Part shown: piece after piece, positions 1 to 5,391 of the stretch
Numbering within the stretch: position 1 is the stretch's first letter
Layout of the letters: the number at the start of each line of letters is the position of its first letter
Assembly: GCA_012274175.1 (NCBI GenBank)
Contig: JAAOZZ010000233.1
Location: forward strand, 1 to 5,391
Length of the DNA stretch: 5,391 nucleotides
Source: Betaproteobacteria bacterium
GTDB lineage: Bacteria; Pseudomonadota; Gammaproteobacteria; Burkholderiales; Usitatibacteraceae
Direction: 5' to 3'
Position numbers and translations under genes: made by a program
Notes under the pieces: generated by a model
Databases searched by the model: none
Told to the model about the DNA's origin: nothing
The model's input: the letters and a program-made list of their open reading frames with translations, nothing else

Positions 1-58
1 CTACGTGCTCTAGGCGGGCTGCGTTCGCGCAAGTCGTGGGTGTTGCGGTGCCTCTGCC
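1..58. other. Non-coding left edge of the window
   Basis: I see no supported gene in this short GC-rich stretch; it is the upstream region of the antitoxin-like gene. A weak sigma-70-like -35 (TTGCGG, 43-48) stands 17 nt before a -10-like TATCTT (66-71) on the plus strand. With only three and four consensus matches this is a suggestion, not a call. Confidence 0.3.
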
Positions 59-66
59 GAGGTGAT
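59..66 (+). promoter_or_regulatory. Strong Shine-Dalgarno-like sequence that complicates the start choice
   Basis: GAGGTGAT matches the anti-Shine-Dalgarno sequence very well, but it is 16 nt from the ATG at 83, which is too far for ideal use. It is well spaced for an in-frame TTG at 71 (8 nt after GAGG). If this site is used, the antitoxin-like protein would start at TTG 71 and be four residues longer. If transcription starts further downstream, the site would not be in the mRNA. Confidence 0.4.
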
Positions 67-77
67 ATCTTTGATAT
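65..77. repeat. Small perfect palindrome at the toxin-antitoxin promoter (candidate operator)
   Basis: ATATC-TTT-GATAT is a perfect inverted repeat with 5-bp arms and a 3-nt spacer, in an AT-rich island within otherwise GC-rich DNA, 5 nt before the ATG at 83. Type II antitoxins usually bind short palindromes over their own promoter, so this position fits autoregulation. The arms are short and A/T-only apart from one G/C pair, so chance is possible. Confidence 0.35.
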
Positions 78-82
78 ATACC

Positions 83-373
83 ATGGCTCGCAACGCTCCT
101 CGCGCCCCCCGAAAGACCGCCCCTCCCGGAATCCTGCTTAGGTACCGGGACCGGGACAGCGCGCTGGGCGTCTCGCGCGATACCACCCTCACGCTCGCTC
201 GCGAGCTGGGCGTGAGCGAGACCCAGGTGATCCACTACGCACTTTCGCTCCTGGCCAGGCAGACGCTTCCCTCCTACCAGCCCGATGAGGGTGCGCTCAC
301 CGATCGCCAGCTCGAGGCGATCCGAAAGCTCGAGCCGCAGGGACGGATGAAAGGCGCAACGCGGCTTTTCTGA
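83..373 (+). CDS. Small antitoxin-like protein (probable ribbon-helix-helix type)
   Basis: The 96-residue product is probably the DNA-binding, toxin-neutralising partner of the next gene. Residues 1-22 are basic and Pro/Arg-rich. Residues 34-61 (TTLTLARELGVSETQVIHYA onward) look like a strand followed by two helices with a turn at Gly43-Val44-Ser45, as in ribbon-helix-helix (Arc/MetJ-like) antitoxins; the polar C-terminus (about 62-96) would be the toxin-wrapping tail. The stop overlaps the toxin start by one base (TGATG), the usual antitoxin-first order. I chose ATG 83; in-frame TTG 71 and GTG 62 are alternatives, TTG 71 being better placed for the GAGGTGAT ribosome-binding sequence. The fold is inferred from the residue pattern; I cannot name an exact antitoxin family. 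It could also be an uncharacterised small HTH protein. Confidence 0.72.
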   Translation: MARNAPRAPRKTAPPGILLRYRDRDSALGVSRDTTLTLARELGVSETQVIHYALSLLARQTLPSYQPDEGALTDRQLEAIRKLEPQGRMKGATRLF

Positions 374-789
374 TGGCTGCGCCGCGCGCCTTTCCGCCGG
401 TCGCGCCGGGCACCATCGTCTGGTGTCGCTTTCCGCTGGTGCGCGCCCTGGCCCCGGGCCCGAAACCGCGTCCCGCATTCGTGCTCGCCGCCGGGGAAAT
501 CGACGGGGCACCGGGCGTTGAAGTCGCCTATGGAACCAGCCAGAAGGTCGATCGGGTCTTTCCCAGCGAATTCGCGATCACGCCCGCCGACGCCGAGGCA
601 TTTCGATTGTCGGGGCTGAGCTATCCGACGAAGTTCGACCTCGGGTGCCGCGTCGAGCTGCCGTTCAACGACCGATGGTTCGCGGTGGCACCCGGCGCCC
701 CCTTCGGACAGACGCCGCAAATGGGCATCCTGCATCCCGGGCTGATGCGGCGCGCGCAGGCGGCCTTCAGGGCCGGCCGAAGCCGATGA
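373..789 (+). CDS. PemK/MazF-like type II toxin (probable mRNA endoribonuclease)
   Basis: This 138-residue protein resembles PemK/MazF toxins, SH3-like-barrel RNases that cut mRNA at short sequences until bound by their antitoxin. The first barrel strand reads PGTIVWCRFP (12-21), matching the family's PGdIvwv opening. KPRPAFVL (31-38) matches the K-x-R-P-hydrophobic segment. VAYGTSQ (51-57) occupies the place of the second family motif with the conserved Thr-Ser. TKFDLGCRVELPF (86-98) is a further conserved-looking block. The length is slightly above the typical 105-120 because of N- and C-terminal extensions. There is no Shine-Dalgarno sequence before ATG 373, and the TGATG overlap implies translation by reinitiation after the antitoxin. 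RNase activity is inferred from family resemblance; some relatives are annotated only as hypothetical proteins. The gene ends 6 bp from the convergent uxs gene. Confidence 0.75.
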   Translation: MAAPRAFPPVAPGTIVWCRFPLVRALAPGPKPRPAFVLAAGEIDGAPGVEVAYGTSQKVDRVFPSEFAITPADAEAFRLSGLSYPTKFDLGCRVELPFNDRWFAVAPGAPFGQTPQMGILHPGLMRRAQAAFRAGRSR

Positions 790-795
790 CTTCGC

Positions 796-1764
796 TCACC
801 CCACCCGCAAGTTGCGGTCGCGGAAGTAGCCGATGGTGTTGCGCAGTCCCACCTCGAGCGGCGTCACGGGCTCCCACTGGAGCGCCGATTTCGCGAGCGC
901 GATGTCGGGCCGGCGCTGCTGCGGATCGTCGCTCGGAAGCGGCCGGCGCTCGATCTTCGACTTGGAGCCCGAGAGCTTGATCACCATTTCCGCGAGCTCC
1001 AGGATCGTGAGCTCCCGCGGGTTGCCCAGGTTCATGGGGCCGGTCACGTCGTCCTCGGTCGCCATGAGGCGCACCAGCGCGTCCACCAGGTCCTCCACGT
1101 AGCAGAAGGAGCGCGTCTGGCTGCCGTCGCCGTAGATGGTGATGGGCTCGCCCTTCAACGCCTGCACGATGAAATTGGACACCACGCGCCCGTCGTTCGG
1201 GTGCATGCGCGAGCCGTAGGTATTGAAGATGCGCGGCACCTTGATGCGCACCCCGTACTGGCGGTGGTAGTCGAAGAAGAGCGTCTCGGCGCAGCGCTTT
1301 CCCTCGTCGTAGCAGGCGCGCAGCCCGATCGGGTTCACGTGGCCCCAGTAGCCCTCCACCTGCGGGTGGACTTCGGGGTCGCCGTAGACTTCCGACGACG
1401 ACGCCTGGAGGATCTTCGCCTTCACCCGCTTGGCGAGCCCCAGCATGTTGATGGCGCCGTTCACGCTGGTCTTGGTGGTCTGCACCGGGTCGTACTGGTA
1501 GTGGATCGGTGCGGCCGGGCACGCGAGGTTGTAGATCTCGTCCACCTCCACGTGCAGCGGATAGGTCACGTCGTGGCGCTGCAGCTCGAAGCGCGGATTG
1601 CCCAGGAGGTGCGCGATGTTGTCCTTGGCGCCGGTGAAGTAGTTGTCCACGCAGAGCACGTCGCAGCCCTGTTCCAGCAGGCGCTCGCACAGGTGGGAGC
1701 CGAGGAAGCCGGCGCCTCCGGTCACGAGGACGCGGCGGCGGGTGGAGTAGGTCCGGGTATTCAT
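796..1764 (-). CDS. uxs: UDP-glucuronate decarboxylase (UDP-xylose synthase), extended SDR family
   Basis: The enzyme converts UDP-glucuronic acid to UDP-xylose and CO2 in the cytoplasm, with tightly held NAD+ through a 4-keto intermediate, supplying xylose (or derived pentoses) for surface glycans. The 322-residue product is of full family length. It has the Rossmann motif TGGAGFLG (15-22), the [20 protein letters not shown] block (81-100) diagnostic of Uxs rather than of epimerases, the SSSEVYGDP active-site loop (122-130, with Glu125), the catalytic Tyr152-x3-Lys156, and Arg218 in [12 protein letters not shown], matching the arginine that helps decarboxylation. I chose ATG 1764 because AAGGAG lies 5 nt upstream and the Rossmann motif follows at the normal distance; a longer frame to 1881 would only read into the upstream gene. 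The start overlaps that gene's stop as ATGA, showing coupling. No other sugar-nucleotide or glycosyltransferase gene is in view. Confidence 0.95.
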   Translation of the reverse strand: MNTRTYSTRRRVLVTGGAGFLGSHLCERLLEQGCDVLCVDNYFTGAKDNIAHLLGNPRFELQRHDVTYPLHVEVDEIYNLACPAAPIHYQYDPVQTTKTSVNGAINMLGLAKRVKAKILQASSSEVYGDPEVHPQVEGYWGHVNPIGLRACYDEGKRCAETLFFDYHRQYGVRIKVPRIFNTYGSRMHPNDGRVVSNFIVQALKGEPITIYGDGSQTRSFCYVEDLVDALVRLMATEDDVTGPMNLGNPRELTILELAEMVIKLSGSKSKIERRPLPSDDPQQRRPDIALAKSALQWEPVTPLEVGLRNTIGYFRDRNLRVG

Positions 1765-2807
1765 CGTTTCTCCTTCCAGAGGACGGGTTGTTCGAGTTCC
1801 GGTGCGACCGCGAGGAGCGCGGACTTTCCCGCGGTTGCGCGCTTCTTCCAGCCGCTTCCGCGCGACAGCGCGTCGTTCCATGCCTTGTTGAACGCCCTCG
1901 CCTGGCCCGAGGCGAGGAAATATTCAGCCAGGCTCGCCGATTGCAGGATGTCCTTGCGCGACTTGGGGCGCTCCGCCGCGGGACGCTCGCCGTATACGAT
2001 GAGCTTGTGCACCGCGTAGCGTTCCGGCGCGGGGAGATTGACGGTGCACGCGCCGGCGCTACCGAAGATGCAGCCCTGCGTGGTGCCCTCCAGCGAGAAC
2101 TCCATGAATTTCAGCGGCTCGAGGGCCAGGTTCAATTCGGGCATCACGACGGCCTTTCCTTTGCGGGTTGCGCTGGTGACGAAATCCAATCGCAGCTCCT
2201 GGTCGCCGGGATTGCGGTATTGGGCGCCCGCTCCGCCATCGAATTCCGTGAGGGGCAGCAATCCCATCTCCAGCGATTCGAGGGCGCCGTGCACATCGAT
2301 GCGAAGGTCTGCGGGCAGGGCGATGGAGACGTTCTTCCCCGCGCGGGCGAAGTCCACGTCGAGCGTCGACGATCCGTGGGTCCAGCGAACGCCCAGCAGG
2401 TTGCCGTATGCGATGAAGGCGTGGGTCCCGATGAGGACGCCGCCGGCCCGGAAGAACCCGTAGTCGGCGAGGCGCTTCACGATGCGGAAGTGCTTGGGCG
2501 CGGTAGGCGCGCATCCGAGCGCGATGGCGGACTGTGCCTGGGGCACGAGAGGCTTGCCTCTGCGCGATTTGCGGAATCGCTCGATCAGCGCGCGCACGCG
2601 CTCGTCGTCGGGGCCGACGTACGAGATGCGCACCTTGCCGCCCGGCTCGCGGTACGCGAAATACCAGTAGCCCTGCCCCTTGCGCGCGAGCTTCTGGAAG
2701 CTGCCGGTGAGCCCGCCCAGCGCATTGGTCGTTTCGAATGCGCGCGTCTGCTCCGCCAGCTCGGCGTAAGCGGTCTGGGCGGAGAGGGGCAGCTCCGTGT
2801 AGCGCAT
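1761..2807 (-). CDS. GSU2403-family-like nucleotidyltransferase-fold protein
   Basis: The substrate and role are unknown; I infer a cytoplasmic NTase-superfamily protein of 348 residues. Residues 1-80 form a distinct N-terminal region with LTGSFQKL (33-40) and [20 protein letters not shown] (47-66), which I recall as typical of GSU2403-type proteins. The NTase core follows: [11 protein letters not shown] (121-131) takes the place of the helix-capping Gly-rich motif, STLDVDFA (147-154) gives the metal-binding Asp150 and Asp152, and ELRLDFV (204-210) supplies the third acidic residue, Asp208. [16 protein letters not shown] (261-276) and KSRKDIL (282-288) resemble the helical tail of AbiEii/MNT-like proteins. 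All three acids are present, so it looks catalytically competent. ATG 2807 has no Shine-Dalgarno sequence and lies about 3-5 nt after a predicted transcription start, so the mRNA is probably leaderless. It is coupled to uxs. A toxin or defence role is possible, but no antitoxin partner adjoins it. Confidence 0.75.
   Translation of the reverse strand: MRYTELPLSAQTAYAELAEQTRAFETTNALGGLTGSFQKLARKGQGYWYFAYREPGGKVRISYVGPDDERVRALIERFRKSRRGKPLVPQAQSAIALGCAPTAPKHFRIVKRLADYGFFRAGGVLIGTHAFIAYGNLLGVRWTHGSSTLDVDFARAGKNVSIALPADLRIDVHGALESLEMGLLPLTEFDGGAGAQYRNPGDQELRLDFVTSATRKGKAVVMPELNLALEPLKFMEFSLEGTTQGCIFGSAGACTVNLPAPERYAVHKLIVYGERPAAERPKSRKDILQSASLAEYFLASGQARAFNKAWNDALSRGSGWKKRATAGKSALLAVAPELEQPVLWKEKR
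1770..1775 (-). promoter_or_regulatory. Ribosome-binding site of uxs inside the upstream gene
   Basis: On the minus strand AAGGAG stands 5 nt before ATG 1764, within the last codons of the nucleotidyltransferase-like gene. This fixes the uxs start and means Uxs can be translated both by coupling and by independent initiation. Confidence 0.8.
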
Positions 2808-2808
2808 G

Positions 2809-2841
2809 GTTGCTAAACATTTTACTTATTTGTTTAGCAAC
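2809..2841. promoter_or_regulatory. Perfect 11-bp inverted repeat over the promoter (predicted operator)
   Basis: GTTGCTAAACA (2809-2819) and TGTTTAGCAAC (2831-2841) are exact reverse complements separated by 11 nt, with half-site centres 22 bp apart, about two helical turns. One arm fills the -35/-10 spacer and touches the -35; the other covers the predicted transcription start and touches the -10. Each arm also contains an imperfect internal dyad, GTT-N4-AAC. Occupation would block RNA polymerase, so a repressor operator is the simplest reading. The repressor is not evident in the window; the NTase-like protein itself is a conceivable but unproven candidate. As a full RNA hairpin it would exist only in read-through transcripts. 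Confidence 0.72.
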
Positions 2842-2846
2842 GTCAA
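2819..2846 (-). promoter_or_regulatory. Sigma-70-type promoter for the nucleotidyltransferase-uxs operon
   Basis: Reading the minus strand, -35 TTGACG (2846-2841, five of six consensus bases) is followed after 16 nt by -10 TAAAAT (2824-2819, five of six). Transcription would start near 2812-2810, only 3-5 nt before ATG 2807. The AT-rich composition contrasts with the surrounding GC-rich genes. The promoter reads away from the peptidase gene, giving the downstream pair its own transcript. Confidence 0.7.
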
Positions 2847-2852
2847 CCGCCG

Positions 2853-2877
2853 GAAAAAGTAATCTGACCCCTTTTTC
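2853..2877. repeat. Short inverted repeat around a GGGGTCAGATTACTTTTT-type intergenic element
   Basis: GAAAAAG (2853-2859) and CTTTTTC (2871-2877) are perfect 7-bp arms around TAATCTGACCC. On the minus strand the element begins at the base right after the peptidase TAA stop. From memory, very similar GGGTCAGATTACTTTT strings recur between genes in many proteobacterial genomes, sometimes near REP-associated transposases, so this is probably one copy of a dispersed element. It could form a hairpin at the mRNA 3' end, but the stem is mostly A-U and there is no GC-rich stem followed by a U-run, so I do not call it a standard terminator. Confidence 0.5.
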
Positions 2878-5391
2878 TTACTTAAAGTCGCCGGCCTTCA
2901 CGATGGTCACCTTCGCGGGGTCGATGTACTTGCGCAGGGCTGCGTTCACCTGGTCCGCGGTAAGGGCGACGATCTTGTCCTCGAACTGCTTGCTGTAGGC
3001 GAAGGTGCGGCCGAGGTAGAGGTTCGAGGCCCACGCGGCGGCGAGCGTTCCGTCCTGGGCGCGGTTCTGGGCGCGGGTCTGCAGGATGCCGGACTTCGCG
3101 CCGTCGACCTCCGCCTGGGTGAAGCCGTCCTTCAGCGTCGCCGCGAGCACGTCCTTGAAGGCCGCTTCCACCTTCGGGATGTTCTGGGGAGCCGCGATCG
3201 CATAGGCGCTCCAGCTCGCGTCGCGGTCGAGCGGTCCCACGGAGAGGCCCGAGCCCACGCTGTACGACAGGCCCTCCTTCTGGCGAATGCGCTTGGTGAG
3301 GCGCGAGTCGAATCCGGCGCCGCCTCCCAGCAGGTAGTCGGCCACGTAGAGCGCGGGATAGTCGGGATCGTCGTCGCGCATGGCGAGGTTCTGCCGCGCG
3401 AGGAAGATCGCGTTCTCCTTGTCGGGCGTGCGGATCGACTTCTCCACGGCGGGGACGTCGTGGAAGTCGCTCGTCACGCGCTCGAAGCGCACCTTCGGCT
3501 CCCACCCGGCGAAGAGCGTCTTCAGCCGCGCTTCCACCTTCGCGACGTCGAAATCGCCCACGATCGCGATGTCGGCGGGATCGGCGCCGTAGAACGCGTC
3601 GTGGAAGCGCTTCGCGTCGTCGAGCTTCGCCGCTTTCACGTCGGCCAACGTCTCCTCGAGCGACGGCGAATAGCGCCAGTCGCCCTTCGGATAGACGTTG
3701 AAGAGCTTCGAGAGCTCGTCTCCCGCCACGGCCTCGGGCTCGGAGAGCTGGGCCATGATGCCCGTCACCGACTGGTTGCGAAGCTGCTCGAACTCGGCGG
3801 GATCGAAGCGCGGGTGCATGAGCACGTCCGCCACGAGCTGGAGCGCGCCTTCGAGGTTGGGCCGGGTGGTCTGGAAATTGGCGCCCGGGCCGGGAACACC
3901 GCCGGAAACCTTGAGGCGCTCGAAGGCATCCGAGAGTTGGGAGCGCGTGAGGCTCGTCGTGCCGCGGGAGAGCATGCGCCCCGCGAACGAGGCGGTCACG
4001 CGCTCGCCGAAGAGCGCCTTCTCGTTGCCGATGTGAAGGGCGATCGCCACGTTCACCGTCTCGCCGCGGTTGCGCTTCGAAAGCAGCGCCACCTTCACCG
4101 GGCCGAACTCGAGGCGCTTCGTGCGCGCGTCGATGTTGGCCTGGGAGGGATCGAAGGCTTCCGCGTGGTTCGTGTCCGCCTTGGGCTTGAAGTCCTTCAT
4201 CACCTGCTCGACCGAGGGTGCCGCGGGAATGTCGGCGCGCTCGGGGTGGTCGTCGGGCACGAAGAGGCCGATGGTGCGGTTGTCGCGCTTGAGGTAGGCC
4301 TTCGACACGCGGGCCACGTCCTCGGCGGTGATCTTGTCGAGGTCGTCGCGGGCGAGGAAGAAAAGCCGCCAGTCGCCCAGCCCGATGTAATCCGAGAGCC
4401 CCACGCCCACGGACTCGTGGTTGGCGAGGATCTTGTCGAAGTCGTTGGCGAACGTGAGGCGCGCGCGATCCATCTCTTCCTTCGTGGGCGGGGAGGCGCC
4501 GAAGCCTTCCACCACGCGGATCAGCGCATCGCGCACGGGCCCGATCGGGTCTCCCTTCTTCACCACGGCGCCGAAGATCTCGAGGCCGGGGTCGTGGCCG
4601 CTCAGCGGGTAGGCGAACACCTGCGAGGCGAGGCCCTTCTCGACGATTTCCTTGTGCAGGCGCCCCGAGGGCACCTGGCCCAGGATGGAGCTCGCGAAAT
4701 CGAGCGCGTCGGAATCGTCGTGCAGGCTCGAAGGGATGTGGTACGCCATGGCCACGATCTGGATGTCGCCCTTGCGGCGCACCTCGAACTCCCGCGGTCC
4801 GTCCTGGGTGGGCTCCACGGTCCAGAAGACGGGACGGGCCCGGGTGGGTTTCGGGATCGGGCCGAAGTCTTTCGCGACGAGGTCGAGCGCCTTCTTCGGG
4901 TCGAACTTGCCCGCGATGAGAAGCACCGCGTTGTCGGGCTGGTAGTACAGGCGATAGAAGGCCTGCAGGTTCTCGATCTTCACGTTCTCGATGTCGCTGC
5001 GGTTGCCGATGGTGGCGCGACCGTAGGCGTGCCAGTCGTAGGCGATGCTCTGCATGCGCTTCAGGAGCACGCTGAAGGGCGAGTTCTCGCCTTCCTCGAA
5101 CTCGTTGCGCACGACCGTCATCTCGCTGTCCAGGTCCTTTTTCGCGATGAAGGAGTGCACCATGCGGTCGGCCTCGAGGCCGATCGCCCACGCGAGGTTG
5201 TCGTCGCTCGCCTTGAAGAGCTCATAGTAGTTGGTGCGGTCGAGCCACGTGGTGCCGTTGAACCGCACTCCGCGGGAATTGAACTCCTGGTCGATGTGCG
5301 GGTGCGTCGGCGTGCCCTTGAACATCATGTGCTCGAGCAGGTGCGCCATGCCCGTCTCGCCGTAGTTCTCGAAGCGGCTGCCCACGAGGTA
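2878..5391 (-). CDS. M16-family zinc metallopeptidase (insulinase/pitrilysin type), N-terminus cut by the window edge
   Basis: This is a peptidase that degrades peptides inside a closed two-half chamber; relatives with this architecture are usually exported to the periplasm. 837 residues are visible (residue 1 = Tyr, codon ending at 5391). The inverted zinc motif HLLEH is at 17-21 (His17, catalytic Glu20, His21), and the third ligand is most likely Glu97 in [11 protein letters not shown]. An M16 C-type domain follows (around [17 protein letters not shown]). The second half, from about residue 430, has lost HxxEH but keeps the substrate-binding Arg703/Tyr710 pair in RQKEGLSY, spaced as in insulysin. 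One chain therefore carries both halves. The reading frame runs open through the right edge, and the apparent GTG at 5385 is an internal valine ([14 protein letters not shown] is a conserved strand). The start and any signal peptide, perhaps 60-90 residues, lie outside. The gene ends with TAA at 2880-2878. Confidence 0.93.
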   Translation of the reverse strand, partial: YLVGSRFENYGETGMAHLLEHMMFKGTPTHPHIDQEFNSRGVRFNGTTWLDRTNYYELFKASDDNLAWAIGLEADRMVHSFIAKKDLDSEMTVVRNEFEEGENSPFSVLLKRMQSIAYDWHAYGRATIGNRSDIENVKIENLQAFYRLYYQPDNAVLLIAGKFDPKKALDLVAKDFGPIPKPTRARPVFWTVEPTQDGPREFEVRRKGDIQIVAMAYHIPSSLHDDSDALDFASSILGQVPSGRLHKEIVEKGLASQVFAYPLSGHDPGLEIFGAVVKKGDPIGPVRDALIRVVEGFGASPPTKEEMDRARLTFANDFDKILANHESVGVGLSDYIGLGDWRLFFLARDDLDKITAEDVARVSKAYLKRDNRTIGLFVPDDHPERADIPAAPSVEQVMKDFKPKADTNHAEAFDPSQANIDARTKRLEFGPVKVALLSKRNRGETVNVAIALHIGNEKALFGERVTASFAGRMLSRGTTSLTRSQLSDAFERLKVSGGVPGPGANFQTTRPNLEGALQLVADVLMHPRFDPAEFEQLRNQSVTGIMAQLSEPEAVAGDELSKLFNVYPKGDWRYSPSLEETLADVKAAKLDDAKRFHDAFYGADPADIAIVGDFDVAKVEARLKTLFAGWEPKVRFERVTSDFHDVPAVEKSIRTPDKENAIFLARQNLAMRDDDPDYPALYVADYLLGGGAGFDSRLTKRIRQKEGLSYSVGSGLSVGPLDRDASWSAYAIAAPQNIPKVEAAFKDVLAATLKDGFTQAEVDGAKSGILQTRAQNRAQDGTLAAAWASNLYLGRTFAYSKQFEDKIVALTADQVNAALRKYIDPAKVTIVKAGDFK

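Noticed and set aside
10..192. Small minus-strand open frame of 60 codons at the left edge
   Set aside because: It has no ribosome-binding site or motif and overlaps the start of the better supported antitoxin-like gene.
1765..1881. 39-residue N-terminal extension of Uxs
   Set aside because: It lies within the upstream coding sequence, is low-complexity and basic, and the ATG at 1764 has a well-spaced AAGGAG and the family-typical distance to the Rossmann motif.
1201..2816. Long plus-strand open frames (272 and 342 codons) opposite uxs and the nucleotidyltransferase-like gene
   Set aside because: Their translations show no domain pattern, and the minus-strand frames carry conserved motifs and a ribosome-binding site; antisense shadows of GC-rich genes.
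2853..2877. Intrinsic terminator after the peptidase gene
   Set aside because: The stem is five A-U pairs closed by two G-C pairs and is not followed by a separate U-run; it fits a repeat element better than a canonical terminator.
2882..5191. Very long second open frame on the minus strand inside the peptidase gene (769 codons)
   Set aside because: It is Arg/Gly/Pro/Ala-rich with no recognisable motif and overlaps a gene with clear M16 catalytic residues; this is a frame shadow of high-GC codon use.
5383..5385. GTG as the start of the M16 peptidase
   Set aside because: The frame stays open to the edge and the preceding codons encode Tyr-Leu, completing the conserved YLVGSR strand; the real start is outside the window.
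1..5391. tRNA or rRNA genes, CRISPR array, insertion sequence ends, phage attachment sites
   Set aside because: Reading both strands I saw no cloverleaf, no regularly spaced repeats, no transposase and no long direct repeats.

Overview
This 5.4 kb window is GC-rich (roughly two-thirds G+C by eye) and almost fully coding. It looks like chromosomal DNA of a pseudomonadotan. A betaproteobacterial or similar lineage is my best guess from the style of the M16 peptidase and the codon bias, but no rRNA or phylogenetic marker is present, so this is only an inference.

Layout. Left end, plus strand: a two-gene module of toxin-antitoxin type, a small antitoxin-like protein (83-373) overlapped by one base (TGATG) by a PemK/MazF-like toxin (373-789). 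Six bases later, converging on it from the minus strand, lies a UDP-glucuronate decarboxylase gene (uxs, 796-1764). Its start codon overlaps (ATGA) the stop of an upstream gene for a nucleotidyltransferase-fold protein resembling the GSU2403 family (1761-2807), so the two form one translationally coupled unit. Further upstream on the same strand is a long M16 (insulinase/pitrilysin-type) zinc metallopeptidase (2878-5391), whose N-terminus lies beyond the right edge.

The only substantial non-coding stretch inside the window is the 70-bp gap 2808-2877. It is dense in signals. Just after the peptidase stop is a short inverted repeat around a GGGGTCAGATTACTTTTT-type element. Next comes a near-consensus sigma-70 promoter (TTGACG, 16 nt, TAAAAT) pointing at the nucleotidyltransferase gene. 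A perfect 11-bp inverted repeat is laid over that promoter, one arm between -35 and -10 and one over the predicted transcription start. The start codon is only about 3-5 nt from the predicted transcription start and has no Shine-Dalgarno sequence, so this mRNA is predicted to be leaderless and tightly repressed.

How the genes relate. The nucleotidyltransferase-like protein and Uxs are probably expressed together, with Uxs translated by coupling plus its own good ribosome-binding site. Uxs makes UDP-xylose from UDP-glucuronate for surface glycans. Why it is paired with an NTase-fold protein of unknown function behind a repressible promoter is the most interesting question here. The toxin-antitoxin-like pair and the M16 peptidase look functionally independent.
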